Below are positions 1 through 8,154 of a DNA stretch of 25,053 nucleotides, piece after piece; position 1 is the first letter of the stretch; each line of letters begins with the position of its first letter. The notes beneath the pieces were generated by a model. It saw only the letters and a program-made list of their open reading frames with translations, was not told the DNA's origin and did no database searches. This DNA comes from an uncultured Pseudomonadota bacterium (lineage in GTDB: Bacteria; Pseudomonadota; Gammaproteobacteria; Burkholderiales; Eutrophovitaceae), in assembly GCA_937983055.1 (NCBI GenBank), contig CALJLA010000289.1:1-25053 (forward strand), in the 5' to 3' direction. Made by a program: the position numbers and the translations under genes.

Positions 1-601
1 AGCGGTTCTGCCTCGCATAACACATATCGTCCTTCCGCGGCCCGGCGATCCGAGGGAACCGCCGCTTCAGCGCCTCGACGATCGAGCGTGCATCGTCCAC
101 CGACAGCGTTGTCTGGGTGACGAACCCGAGATTTGCGGGATCCTCGACCTCGAGACGCTCCACGTCGGCGACCGATTCCACCAGGTACATGCCGCGATCG
201 ACCTGGCCCATGGTGCCCTCGACCTCCGGATGCCCGCGATGCCCGATCATCACGATCTCACGGCCCTGCTCGTGCTTGCGGGCAACCTCGACATGAACTT
301 TCATGACCAGTGGGCAGGTTGCATCGAAGACCTTTAGCCCCCGCTCCTCGGCCTCACGGCGCACAGCCTGGGATACGCCGTGCGCGCTGAACACAACGGT
401 GGCACCGCCAGGCACGTCAGCCAGTTCCTCGACGAAGATCGCTCCCTTGGCGCGCAAGTCATCGACGACGAACTTGTTGTGCACAACCTCATGGCGAACA
501 TAGATCGGCGCGCCATGCAATGCCAACGCTCGCTCGACGATCTCGATCGCCCGATCGACACCGGCACAGAATCCTCTGGGTTTCGCGAGTAGAACCTGCA
601 T
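1..601 (-). CDS. ispH: 4-hydroxy-3-methylbut-2-enyl diphosphate reductase (IspH/LytB), C-terminal part outside window
   Basis: IspH is the iron-sulfur enzyme of the last MEP-pathway step, reducing HMBPP to IPP and DMAPP in the cytoplasm. The 200 visible codons carry the family's N-terminal PRGFCAGVDRAI motif and all three cysteines that bind the Fe-S cluster in this family: Cys12, Cys96 (DATCP) and Cys194 (DDMCYA). Also visible are His41, His74 (SAHG) and the VTQTTLS motif at 161-167. The start at 601 gives the same distance to Cys12 as in E. coli IspH; an in-frame ATG at 613 with AAGG upstream is an alternative adding four residues. It lies 163 bases after lspA and has its own possible -10 element. 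One oddity: the usual CYAT is CYAR here (residue 197). The reading frame runs off the left edge without a stop, so about a third of the protein is missing. Confidence 0.95.
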   Translation of the reverse strand, partial: MQVLLAKPRGFCAGVDRAIEIVERALALHGAPIYVRHEVVHNKFVVDDLRAKGAIFVEELADVPGGATVVFSAHGVSQAVRREAEERGLKVFDATCPLVMKVHVEVARKHEQGREIVMIGHRGHPEVEGTMGQVDRGMYLVESVADVERLEVEDPANLGFVTQTTLSVDDARSIVEALKRRFPRIAGPRKDDMCYARQNR

Positions 602-629
602 GGTTACTTTCATCAGCCTTATGTATCGG

Positions 630-635
630 ATTATA
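630..635 (-). promoter_or_regulatory. possible -10 element for ispH
   Basis: On the minus strand there is a perfect TATAAT about 30 bases before the ispH ATG at 601. No good -35 hexamer sits at 16-18 bases (best is TGGGGT), so this is a half-supported promoter. If used, transcription would start near 623, favouring the ispH start at 601 because the 613 ATG would have almost no leader. Confidence 0.35.
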
Positions 636-775
636 GGCTTCGACCCGCATCAACCCCAGGGGGGCCACCGCGCGTCAGGGCAGCACAAGGCTTCAGACCG
701 GGCCGCCTGTCTCCGCTCGGCAGCCTCGGACAGGAGATGCGACAGCAATGTTCCCGTCAGTACGCCTTACACGGA

Positions 776-1261
776 TCAGCCATGCCGCCCCGCCCTCGCG
801 CCCGCCCCGCGCAGGCTGTCCCAGATCAGCAGTGCGGCGCCGACAGTAATGCACGAATCCGCCAGATTGAACGCCGGCCAGTGATATTGGCGCCAGTGCA
901 GGAGCACGAAATCGACCACCATGCCCGAGCTGACCCGGTCAACAAGATTTCCGACCGCCCCACCCAGCACCAGAGATAACGCAAGGCACAGCAGCGGCTC
1001 GCCGCGATGTCGGAACAGCAGGTAGCTAATCAGCGCCGATGCGGCCACCGCAATGGCGATGAAAAACCATCGCTGCCACCCCGAGGCGTCCGCGAGAAAG
1101 CTGAACGCCGCGCCCGGATTGTAGGTAAGCAGGAGGCTAAGAAACGGCAGGACAGACACCGGCCTGCCCGGCTCGAGGGCATTGACTGCGATAAATTTCG
1201 TACCCTGGTCGAGCACAACCAGCACCGCGGCCAGCACAAACCAGCGAAGCGGGCTAGGCAT
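776..1261 (-). CDS. lspA: lipoprotein signal peptidase (signal peptidase II)
   Basis: LspA is the inner-membrane aspartic peptidase that removes signal peptides from diacylglyceryl-modified prolipoproteins. The 161-residue product has the usual length and four hydrophobic segments. Family motifs appear in order: LDQGTK (17-22), NPGAAFS (48-54), GNLVDR (104-109), VVDF with catalytic Asp117, and FNLADS with catalytic Asp135. The longer open frame begins at 1417, but that part overlaps ileS. The ATG at 1261 gives the normal N-terminus and overlaps the end of ileS by 8 bases (ATGCCTAG), so the two are probably translationally coupled. Confidence 0.96.
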   Translation of the reverse strand: MPSPLRWFVLAAVLVVLDQGTKFIAVNALEPGRPVSVLPFLSLLLTYNPGAAFSFLADASGWQRWFFIAIAVAASALISYLLFRHRGEPLLCLALSLVLGGAVGNLVDRVSSGMVVDFVLLHWRQYHWPAFNLADSCITVGAALLIWDSLRGAGARAGRHG

Positions 1262-4019
1262 GTACCCGAACTTCCCCGGGGCCAAACAGGTTTTCGGTGC
1301 AGCGCCCGCAGATCTCCGGATGCTCCGGGTCCTGCCCCACATCCGCGCGGTAATGCCAGCATCTTTCGCATTTCGCATGGGTGCTCGGACGCACGCGGAT
1401 CTCCAACCCGCCCGCACCTCCCTGCTCCACGTTCGCCGCGGAGGTGATCAGCACGAAACGCAGGTCGTTGCCCAGCCCCGACAACAGGCCATAAGCCTCG
1501 CCATTTGCCCTGATCGAGACTTCCGCCTGCAGCGACGAGCCGATCTCGCCCGCCCCGCGCCTTTCCTCGAGTCGTTTCTGAACGTCCGAGCGCAACTCGC
1601 GCACCCGGTCCCAGCGCGCAAGAACTTCGGCACCGGTATCCGGAAACTCGTGCCAGGTGTGAAAAAAGACGCTGTCGTCGGCGCGTTGGGTAAGCAACGG
1701 CCATGCTTCCTCCGCGGTGAAAGACAGCACCGGCGCCATGAGTCGCAGCAGGCTGCTGGCAACATGCCACAGTGCCGTCTGTGCCGCGCGCCGCGCCGTG
1801 GAATTGCGCCCGGTGGTATACAGGCGGTCTTTCAGGATATCGAGATAGAAGCCGCCGAGATCCTCCGAGCAGAACGTCTGCAGCCGCTGCACAACGACGT
1901 GGAACTCGAATCGCTCATAGTCCCGTACCACCTGCTGCTGCAGCCGGGCCGTCATCTGCACGGCATAGCGGTCGATGTCGAGCCACTGCGACGGCGGCAG
2001 CGCATCGAGGCGCGGGTCGAAGTCGGCGGTGTTGGCCAGCAGGAAACGCAAAGTGTTGCGGATGCGCCGATAGCTTTCGACGACCCGCTTGAGGATCTCG
2101 TCGGAGATCGAGAGCTCCCCGGAGTAGTCGGTCGAAGCAACCCACAGGCGAAGCACGTCGGCGCCCAGCGTATCCATGACCTTTTGCGGCGCAATCACGT
2201 TTCCGAGCGACTTGGACATCTTTCGCCCCTGCCCGTCGACCACGAAACCGTGCGTAAGCAGCGCCCGGTACGGGGCGCGGCCGTCGATCGCACAGCCGGT
2301 GAGCAGGCTTGACTGGAACCAGCCGCGATGCTGGTCGGAGCCTTCGAGGTAAAGATCCGACGGTTTCGCAAGTTCGCCGCGCCGCTCCAGCACGCCGACA
2401 TGCGTCGAGCCAGAGTCGAACCAGACATCGAGAGTATCCGGCACCTTGCGATAGAGCTTTGCCTCTTCGCCCAGCATCTCGGCCTCGTCGAGCGCGAACC
2501 ACGCCTCGATGCCTTCGCGCTCGACGCGCTGCGCGACCTGCTCGATCAATTCGTCGGTCCGCGGATGAAGTTCTCCGGTCTCGCGGTGAACGAACAATCC
2601 CATCGGCGTGCCCCAGCTGCGCTGCCGGGATACGCACCAGTCGGGACGGTTGCCAATCATCGCCTCGAGACGCGCCCTCCCCCAGGCGGGAAAAAACTCT
2701 GTGCTCTCCACGGCCGTGCGGGCGCTCTCGCGCAGCGTGCCGCCCTCGCCCATGTCCATGCCGATAAACCACTGGCGGGTCGCGCGAAAGATGATCGGGC
2801 TTTTGTGACGCCAGCACACCGGGTAGCTGTGGCGGTAGTCCTCAACTCTCACCAGTCGCTGACGGCTTCGCAGCTCGTCGACGATCACCGGATTCGCCTT
2901 CCAGACCGAAAGTCCGCCGACCAGCGGCACCGAGGCATGAAACGCCCCGCTGTCATCGACCGGATTGTCGACCGGCAGACTGTAACGCTGACCCACCTCG
3001 AAATCCTCCAGGCCGTGCGCAGGCGCTGTGTGCACCAGGCCCGTGCCGCTGTCGAGCGTGACATGCTCGCCCAGCACGACGGGCACCTCGCGCGGATGAA
3101 ATGGATGCTCGAGCTTCAGCCCCTCGAGTGCAGCGCCCTTGAACTCTGCGACGATCACGCGCTCGGGCACCTGGTAAGCATCCATGCACCGGTCTGCAAG
3201 TTCCTTCGCGAGCAGGAACAGCCCGGCAGAGAACCGTACCAGCACATAGTCGAGCTCGGGATGTACCGCAACCGCCTGGTTGGCCGGCAGGGTCCAAGGG
3301 GTGGTCGTCCAGATGATGGCGTACACGGGCTCGTAGATATGGCTGAACCGAAGCGCGCGTGCCAACGCATCGTTGTCAACCAGTTTGAAGGCAACGTCGA
3401 TCGCCGGAGACACGCGATCGCCGTATTCGACCTCGGCCTCGGCGAGCGCAGAGCGGCAGTCCATGCACCAGTGCACCGGCTTGGCGCCCTGGTAGAGGTA
3501 TCCACGGCGCAGGATGCGACCCAGCGCGCGCACAATGTCGGCCTCTGTGGAGAAATCCATGGTGCGATACGGCCTGTCCCAGTCGCCGAGTACGCCCAAG
3601 CGGATGAAGTCGCGGCGCTGGCGATCGATCTGCTCGGCGGCGTACTCACGGCACAGCCGGCGGAAATCGGCGGGCGGAATATTCTTCCCATGCGTCTTTT
3701 CGACCTGGTGCTCGATCGGGAGCCCGTGGCAGTCCCAGCCAGGCACGTAGGGCGCGTCGAATCCGGCCAGGGTTTTGGACTTGACGACGATGTCCTTTAG
3801 GATCTTGTTGACGGCATGCCCGATATGAATATCGCCGTTGGCATAGGGCGGTCCGTCGTGAAGCACGAACTTGGGTCGCCCCTTGCAGACGTCGCGAATG
3901 CGGCGGTACAGACCGCGCTGCTGCCACTCCATCACCCAACCCGGCTCCCGCTTCGCCAGATCGCCGCGCATCGGAAATGCCGTATCCGGCAGATTCAGTG
4001 TCTGTCGGTAATCACCCAT
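1254..4019 (-). CDS. ileS: isoleucyl-tRNA synthetase
   Basis: This class I aminoacyl-tRNA synthetase charges tRNA-Ile. At 921 residues it is normal length for the bacterial type with a C-terminal zinc finger. Visible features are the HIGH motif at 65-68 (HIGH exactly), an editing domain with WTTTPWTLPANQA, the tRNA-side motif WFDSGSTH, KMSKS at 600-604, and a C-terminal zinc site with Cys884, Cys887, Cys904 and Cys907. The ATG at 4019 is preceded by a purine-rich AAAGAGA. It lies 19 bases after ribF and overlaps lspA by 8 bases, the arrangement common in proteobacteria. Several long open frames on the opposite strand here are coding shadows. Confidence 0.98.
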   Translation of the reverse strand: MGDYRQTLNLPDTAFPMRGDLAKREPGWVMEWQQRGLYRRIRDVCKGRPKFVLHDGPPYANGDIHIGHAVNKILKDIVVKSKTLAGFDAPYVPGWDCHGLPIEHQVEKTHGKNIPPADFRRLCREYAAEQIDRQRRDFIRLGVLGDWDRPYRTMDFSTEADIVRALGRILRRGYLYQGAKPVHWCMDCRSALAEAEVEYGDRVSPAIDVAFKLVDNDALARALRFSHIYEPVYAIIWTTTPWTLPANQAVAVHPELDYVLVRFSAGLFLLAKELADRCMDAYQVPERVIVAEFKGAALEGLKLEHPFHPREVPVVLGEHVTLDSGTGLVHTAPAHGLEDFEVGQRYSLPVDNPVDDSGAFHASVPLVGGLSVWKANPVIVDELRSRQRLVRVEDYRHSYPVCWRHKSPIIFRATRQWFIGMDMGEGGTLRESARTAVESTEFFPAWGRARLEAMIGNRPDWCVSRQRSWGTPMGLFVHRETGELHPRTDELIEQVAQRVEREGIEAWFALDEAEMLGEEAKLYRKVPDTLDVWFDSGSTHVGVLERRGELAKPSDLYLEGSDQHRGWFQSSLLTGCAIDGRAPYRALLTHGFVVDGQGRKMSKSLGNVIAPQKVMDTLGADVLRLWVASTDYSGELSISDEILKRVVESYRRIRNTLRFLLANTADFDPRLDALPPSQWLDIDRYAVQMTARLQQQVVRDYERFEFHVVVQRLQTFCSEDLGGFYLDILKDRLYTTGRNSTARRAAQTALWHVASSLLRLMAPVLSFTAEEAWPLLTQRADDSVFFHTWHEFPDTGAEVLARWDRVRELRSDVQKRLEERRGAGEIGSSLQAEVSIRANGEAYGLLSGLGNDLRFVLITSAANVEQGGAGGLEIRVRPSTHAKCERCWHYRADVGQDPEHPEICGRCTENLFGPGEVRVHA

Positions 4020-4038
4020 CGAATCTCTTTCGCCCTAT

Positions 4039-4992
4039 TCAGTTGGTTTTTGCGGCGACGGCAATGTTTCGTCGCTCGAAGAAAGCTCTGGTTGCTGCAA
4101 CATCCCGGCCAATCTGCGCCACCAGCGTCTCGACGTCCGCATACTTTTCCTCATCGCGCAGCTTCTCGAGAAATCGGACTTCGATACGCCTGCCGTAAAT
4201 GCGCTCCGAAAAATCGAGCAGATGAACCTCCAGAGTGGGCAGTCCCCGGTACTTGACGGTCGGGCGAACACCCAAGCTGGCAACCCCTGGCAACGGCTGC
4301 TCCGCGAGCCCCAAAACTTCGACCACAAAGATGCCGGATAGCGGAGCGCGGAGCCGGCGCAATTGCACATTGGCGGTCGGATATCCCAGTTTGGCGCCGA
4401 GGCTGTCGCCCGCCACGACCCGACCACTGATCGAATACGGCCTGCCCAGCAGGCGGGAGGCAGCGGCCAGGTCTCCGCTTTCCAGGCATCCCCTGACCGC
4501 AGTACTCGATACTCTTTCACGCTCGTGGACGACGCTGCCCATCGCCTCGACCGAAAAACCGTTCCGGTCTCCCAGCTGGCGCAGCAACTCGTAGTTGCCG
4601 CTGCGTCTCGCGCCAAACCGGAAATCGTCGCCGACGAGCAGCCAACGCACGCGCAGGCGGTCACACAGGACGTCGTGAACGAACGCTTCGGCCGGCAACT
4701 GCGCGAAGCCGTAGTCGAAGCGCCACACGTAGACACGGTCAACGCCCGTGGCAGCCAGCAATTCCAGCTTCTCTCGCAGCGTGGTCAGCCGTGCCGGGGC
4801 CTGGTCGGGCGCAAAGAACTCCTGTGGCTGCGGCTCGAACAGCATCACCGCCGCCGGCAACCGGAGCCGCTGCGCTGCCTCGCGCAGCCGGCCCAGCATG
4901 GCGCGATGGCCGAGATGGACACCGTCGAAGTTGCCAATGGTTAGCGCGACCGGGCCACTGCCGGCCGCCGCGGGGCCTCGTAGAACTTCCAT
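4039..4992 (-). CDS. ribF: bifunctional riboflavin kinase / FAD synthetase
   Basis: RibF phosphorylates riboflavin to FMN and adenylylates FMN to FAD. In the 317-residue product the N-terminal nucleotidyltransferase domain has TIGNFDGVHLGH (18-29) and GDDFRFG (121-127). SSTAVR (162-167) leads into the C-terminal riboflavin kinase domain, with GYPTAN (203-208) and the EVHLLDF segment (255-261) carrying the likely catalytic glutamate. It is the first gene of the ribF-ileS-lspA-ispH cluster. The ATG at 4992 matches the family N-terminus but has no clear Shine-Dalgarno sequence. The region up to 5162 is shared with the divergent cysB gene. Confidence 0.96.
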   Translation of the reverse strand: MEVLRGPAAAGSGPVALTIGNFDGVHLGHRAMLGRLREAAQRLRLPAAVMLFEPQPQEFFAPDQAPARLTTLREKLELLAATGVDRVYVWRFDYGFAQLPAEAFVHDVLCDRLRVRWLLVGDDFRFGARRSGNYELLRQLGDRNGFSVEAMGSVVHERERVSSTAVRGCLESGDLAAASRLLGRPYSISGRVVAGDSLGAKLGYPTANVQLRRLRAPLSGIFVVEVLGLAEQPLPGVASLGVRPTVKYRGLPTLEVHLLDFSERIYGRRIEVRFLEKLRDEEKYADVETLVAQIGRDVAATRAFFERRNIAVAAKTN

Positions 4993-5107
4993 TGCAGGAT
5001 GCAGCGCAGCGATTAGGAGAGGAAAGGCTTGAATTTTAGCGATTTTTGTACAGCATGCGAACGATGCATTTCAGATCAGCCCGCCGGATCCGCCTCTTTC
5101 GATCTGG

Positions 5108-5150
5108 ATGGAATAAATAATAAACTACAAATAACTCATAACGATTAGCG
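5108..5150 (+). promoter_or_regulatory. A/T-rich cysB upstream region, possible LysR-type binding site
   Basis: The bases just before cysB are about 80% A+T in a G+C-rich window and contain five copies of ATAA within about 30 bases. CysB and other LysR-type regulators bind A/T-rich imperfect dyads in their own promoters, so this is a reasonable place for autoregulation and for control of the divergent ribF. I could not settle on a -35/-10 pair, so the role is inferred from composition and position only. A 6-base inverted repeat, CAGATC...GATCTG, flanks the preceding stretch (about 5072-5106). Confidence 0.35.
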
Positions 5151-5162
5151 ACGATCCATCCA

Positions 5163-6089
5163 ATGAAGCTCCAGCAATTGCGTTACGTGTGCGAAGTTGC
5201 TCGCCAGAATCTGAATCTGTCGCAGGCAGCCGAAGCCCTGTTCACCTCACAACCCGGTATCAGCAAGCAGATCAAGAGCCTTGAAGACGAGCTTGGCGTG
5301 GAGATCTTCGTGCGCCACGGCAAGCGCGTGGTGGCGGTCACCGAGCCGGGAAAAGTCATCCTCGATCTGGCCAATCGGGTGTTGCTCGATGTCGACAACT
5401 TGCGGCGGGTGGGCGAGGAGTTCACCCGAGAGGACGCCGGCAGCCTGACCATCGCAACGACCCATACCCAGGCGCGCTATGCGCTGCCGCCGGTAATCAA
5501 GCGCTTCAGGGCCGTCTATCCGTCGGTCAGATTGTCGCTGCACCAGGGCAGCCCCACACAGATTGCCGAGTTGACCACATCCGGCGCGGCGGATCTCGCG
5601 ATTGCCACCGAGGCAATCGAGATGTACGAAGATCTGGCCATGCTCCCGTGCTACGAGTGGAACCGGTGCGTGTTGACGCCTCCGGACCACCCCTTGCTCC
5701 AGCTGAAAAAACTGTCGCTCCAGGAAATCGCCAAATACCCGATCATTACTTATGACTTCGCGTTCACCGGTCGCTCGCGGATGAACGAGGCATTTGCCCG
5801 CCACCATCTCACTCCGAACGTGGTGCTGACGGCAATTGACGCGGATGTCATCAAGACCTACGTTGAGATCGGCTTGGGCATTTGCATCGTCGCGATGATG
5901 GCATACGACCCGCGTCGTGACACCGAAGTACGCGCGATCGATGCAAGCCATCTGTTCGAACCCAGCACGACCCGAATCGGCATTCGCCGTAACAGCTACC
6001 TGAGAGGCTACGTATACGACTTCATCGAGATGTTTGCCCCCCATCTGACGCGCCAGGTAGTCGACTCGGCGATGACCGCCGGCGGCTGA
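5163..6089 (+). CDS. cysB: LysR-type transcriptional regulator CysB (sulfur assimilation)
   Basis: CysB activates cysteine biosynthesis and sulfate uptake genes in response to N-acetylserine or O-acetylserine. The 308-residue product has the winged HTH at about 18-65 (SQAAEALFTSQPGISKQIK region). Its effector pocket matches enterobacterial CysB residue for residue: Thr100, Thr102, Gln103 (TTHTQARY), the HQGSPTQIA stretch (127-135) and Thr202 (FAFTGR). DADVIKTY (227-234) and the C-terminal YDFIEMFAPHLTR are also CysB-like. It is shorter than E. coli CysB (324) at the C-terminus. It sits between ribF (divergent) and murJ (convergent; the stops are 2 bases apart), with no sulfur gene beside it, so it acts in trans. 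The start lacks an obvious ribosome binding site but matches the family N-terminus exactly. Confidence 0.93.
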   Translation: MKLQQLRYVCEVARQNLNLSQAAEALFTSQPGISKQIKSLEDELGVEIFVRHGKRVVAVTEPGKVILDLANRVLLDVDNLRRVGEEFTREDAGSLTIATTHTQARYALPPVIKRFRAVYPSVRLSLHQGSPTQIAELTTSGAADLAIATEAIEMYEDLAMLPCYEWNRCVLTPPDHPLLQLKKLSLQEIAKYPIITYDFAFTGRSRMNEAFARHHLTPNVVLTAIDADVIKTYVEIGLGICIVAMMAYDPRRDTEVRAIDASHLFEPSTTRIGIRRNSYLRGYVYDFIEMFAPHLTRQVVDSAMTAGG

Positions 6090-6091
6090 GG

Positions 6092-7627
6092 TCAAAGCGC
6101 GCGCTTACTGAAGTCCGACGGCTTCAGCCCGAGCAGCCGGAGTGCCGCAAGATAGACCGCCGCCCCTGCCAGAACCACCCAACCCAGACGAAGAACCCGG
6201 TCGAGCGCCCCGGCGTCCAGCCACTGCGAGGCATCCTGCGTCGCCCACAGCAACAGGCTGGCCATCGCTGCGAGGGCGAGCCCTACCTTCAGCAGGAACA
6301 GCGGCCAGCCCGGCTGCGGGGCGAACACCTTGTGTTGGCGCAGCTTCCAGAACAGCAGTCCGGCGTTGATCCACGCCGCCAGCGCAATCGCCAGCGCCAG
6401 GCCCGCATGCTTGAGGTGCCAGATGAACGCCAGGTTCATGACCTGGGTAGCAGCCAGGGTAATGGCCGCGATCTTCACCGGGGTGCGGATGTTCTGACGC
6501 GCGTAGAACCCGGGCGCCAGCACTTTCACCAGAATCAGAGCGACCAGACCAAGACTGTAGGCGGTCAGCGCTTGACGGGTCATGAGGACATCGTGAGCGG
6601 TGAACTCGCCATGCTTGAAAAGGGTGGCGATCAACGGAGTGGCGAGAATCGCGAGGGCGACCGCGCACGGCGCCGCAAGCAGGACGGTCAGCCGCAGACC
6701 CCAGTCGAGCAGGCGCGAATACTCGTCGACCGTCTTCTCGGCAAAGCTGCGCGACAGGCTGGGTAGAAGTATGGTGCCCAGCGCCACGCCGAGCAGCCCG
6801 GTTGGAAACTCCATCAACCGGTCAGCGTAATACAGCCAGGAGACACTGCCCGTCACCAGAAAGGACGCAAAGATCGTATTGATGAGCAGGCTGATCTGTC
6901 CGATCGAAACGCCGAACAATGCTGGCCCCATCAATCTGAGTATCCGCCGCACGCCCGGGTCCCGCGGCGCCCAGTCGGGGCGCGGCAACATGCGCAGGCG
7001 CCACAGAAACGGCACTTGAAACGCGAGCTGTATTACGCCCCCGAAAAAGACGGCCCAGGCAAGCGCCAACACGGGCGGTTCGAAGTACGGCGCGAGCCAC
7101 AGCGCGCATCCGATGAACGATAGATTAAGCAGTGACGGCGTGAATGCCGGAACACTGAATCGGCTCCAGGTATTCAAGATACCGCCTGCAAGCGACGTCA
7201 GCGAGATGAACAGGATGTAGGGAAAGGTTATGCGCAGCAGGTCTACCGTGATGGCGAACTTCGCTGCGTCGCCGGAGAAGCCAGGGGCGCTTAGAAACAC
7301 TATCAGAGGGGCCGCCAGCACACCGATCGCGGAAACCGCGAGCAGCGCCAGCGCAAGCAACGTCGCCACCCGGTCGATCAGAATTCGCGTCTGCTCCTCG
7401 CCGAGCGAATTGCGGTATTCGCCGAGCACCGGGACGAACGCCTGGGTGAATGCGCCCTCGGCGAACAGCCGCCTGAGCAGGTTTGGCAGTCGGAAAGCCA
7501 CGAAAAAGGCATCCGTTGCCACGCCAGCCCCGAAAGTTCGCGCGATGACCATATCCCTGATGAAGCCAAGTACGCGCGACACCAGGGTCATGCTGCTGAC
7601 CGTGGCCAGTGCTTTCAGAAGATTCAT
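6092..7627 (-). CDS. murJ: lipid II flippase MurJ (MviN)
   Basis: MurJ moves lipid-linked peptidoglycan precursor across the inner membrane. The 511-residue product has the usual length and is a polytopic membrane protein with about 14 hydrophobic segments. The N-terminus (LLKALATVSSMTLVSRVLGF) and the following RDMVIARTFGAG, with its conserved arginine, are characteristic of MurJ, as is FRLPNLLRRLFAEGAFTQAF at about 46-65. It is divergent from rpsT, as in many betaproteobacteria. The ATG at 7627 has only a weak GGCAAG upstream. The gene ends 2 bases from the cysB stop on the other strand, so the two transcripts converge. Confidence 0.97.
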   Translation of the reverse strand: MNLLKALATVSSMTLVSRVLGFIRDMVIARTFGAGVATDAFFVAFRLPNLLRRLFAEGAFTQAFVPVLGEYRNSLGEEQTRILIDRVATLLALALLAVSAIGVLAAPLIVFLSAPGFSGDAAKFAITVDLLRITFPYILFISLTSLAGGILNTWSRFSVPAFTPSLLNLSFIGCALWLAPYFEPPVLALAWAVFFGGVIQLAFQVPFLWRLRMLPRPDWAPRDPGVRRILRLMGPALFGVSIGQISLLINTIFASFLVTGSVSWLYYADRLMEFPTGLLGVALGTILLPSLSRSFAEKTVDEYSRLLDWGLRLTVLLAAPCAVALAILATPLIATLFKHGEFTAHDVLMTRQALTAYSLGLVALILVKVLAPGFYARQNIRTPVKIAAITLAATQVMNLAFIWHLKHAGLALAIALAAWINAGLLFWKLRQHKVFAPQPGWPLFLLKVGLALAAMASLLLWATQDASQWLDAGALDRVLRLGWVVLAGAAVYLAALRLLGLKPSDFSKRAL

Positions 7628-7654
7628 CTGCTTGCCAGAGGCTTGAAGCAGCCG

Positions 7655-7660
7655 ATTCTA
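7655..7660 (-). promoter_or_regulatory. possible -10 element for murJ
   Basis: The minus strand reads TAGAAT 28 bases upstream of the murJ ATG, a good -10 match. No convincing -35 hexamer lies at 16-18 bases, so support is partial. Confidence 0.3.
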
Positions 7661-7764
7661 CCGGAAGCGCCCCTCGGCGCCGCCCTTGCTCTGGGCCAAA
7701 AGCTCCGCGAAAGAAGGGCTTAGCCAGCCACTTCCGCGACGCCGCCCGGCCGCCACGGGAAAGG

Positions 7765-7793
7765 TTGCGAAAGTCGCGGTGAAACAGTACCAT
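7765..7793 (+). promoter_or_regulatory. rpsT promoter
   Basis: TTGCGA (7765-7770) and TACCAT (7788-7793) are separated by exactly 17 bases, a reasonable sigma-70 pair. Transcription would start near 7800, giving an rpsT leader of about 35 bases that includes the AAGGAA ribosome binding site (7825-7830). Confidence 0.5.
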
Positions 7794-7834
7794 GGCGCCC
7801 TTTTTTGGCAGTCAAATCCGTCCTAAGGAAGCTC

Positions 7835-8098
7835 ATGGCCAACATCGCATCAGCGAAGAAGCGCGCCCGCCAGGCCGAGAAGCGGCGAGCGCACAATGCA
7901 GCATTGCGCTCGGAACTGCGCACAATGATCAAGAAGGTTCGCAAGGCGGTCGCGGCCGGTGACAAGACAGTGGCAGCGGCCGAATACCGGACGGCTCAGA
8001 GCCGCATTGATTCAATCGCCGACAAAAAAATCGTTCGCAAGAACGCCGTCTCTCGTCACAAGAGCCGGCTGTCGGCAGCAATCAAGGCAATGCCCTGA
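7835..8098 (+). CDS. rpsT: 30S ribosomal protein S20
   Basis: S20 is a primary 16S rRNA-binding protein. The 87-residue product begins MANIASAKKRARQAEKRR, the standard S20 N-terminus, is highly basic and ends SRHKSRLSAAIKAMP. The open frame could start at 7805, but the ATG at 7835 gives the normal length and has AAGGAA five bases upstream. It has its own promoter and an intrinsic terminator 30 bases past the stop, so it looks monocistronic. Its neighbours, murJ on one side and a DUF3579 gene on the other, are typical of betaproteobacteria. Confidence 0.98.
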   Translation: MANIASAKKRARQAEKRRAHNAALRSELRTMIKKVRKAVAAGDKTVAAAEYRTAQSRIDSIADKKIVRKNAVSRHKSRLSAAIKAMP

Positions 8099-8127
8099 CC
8101 TTCAGTCGGAACTTGCCGTCGGACCCA

Positions 8128-8154
8128 AGCCCGCAGTCAGATCTGCGGGCTTTT
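8128..8154 (+). terminator. rpsT intrinsic terminator
   Basis: A perfect 9-base-pair stem, AGCCCGCAG/CTGCGGGCT, with a 6-base loop is followed by TTTTCATTT. It lies 30 bases after the rpsT stop. On the minus strand the stem lacks a U-tract, so it should work mainly for rpsT, although the opposing DUF3579 gene stops inside the loop. Confidence 0.85.

Noticed and set aside
706..734. Hairpin between lspA and ispH (CCTGTC...GGACAGG)
   Set aside because: The stem is interrupted, the loop is long and there is no T-tract on either strand.
1182..3800. Long plus-strand open frames opposite ileS (376 and 490 codons)
   Set aside because: They are antisense shadows of a full-length, motif-complete ileS in G+C-rich DNA; their products resemble no family and are rich in Arg and His.
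5247..6095. Minus-strand open frame of 282 codons opposite cysB
   Set aside because: Coding shadow; CysB on the other strand has every expected residue.
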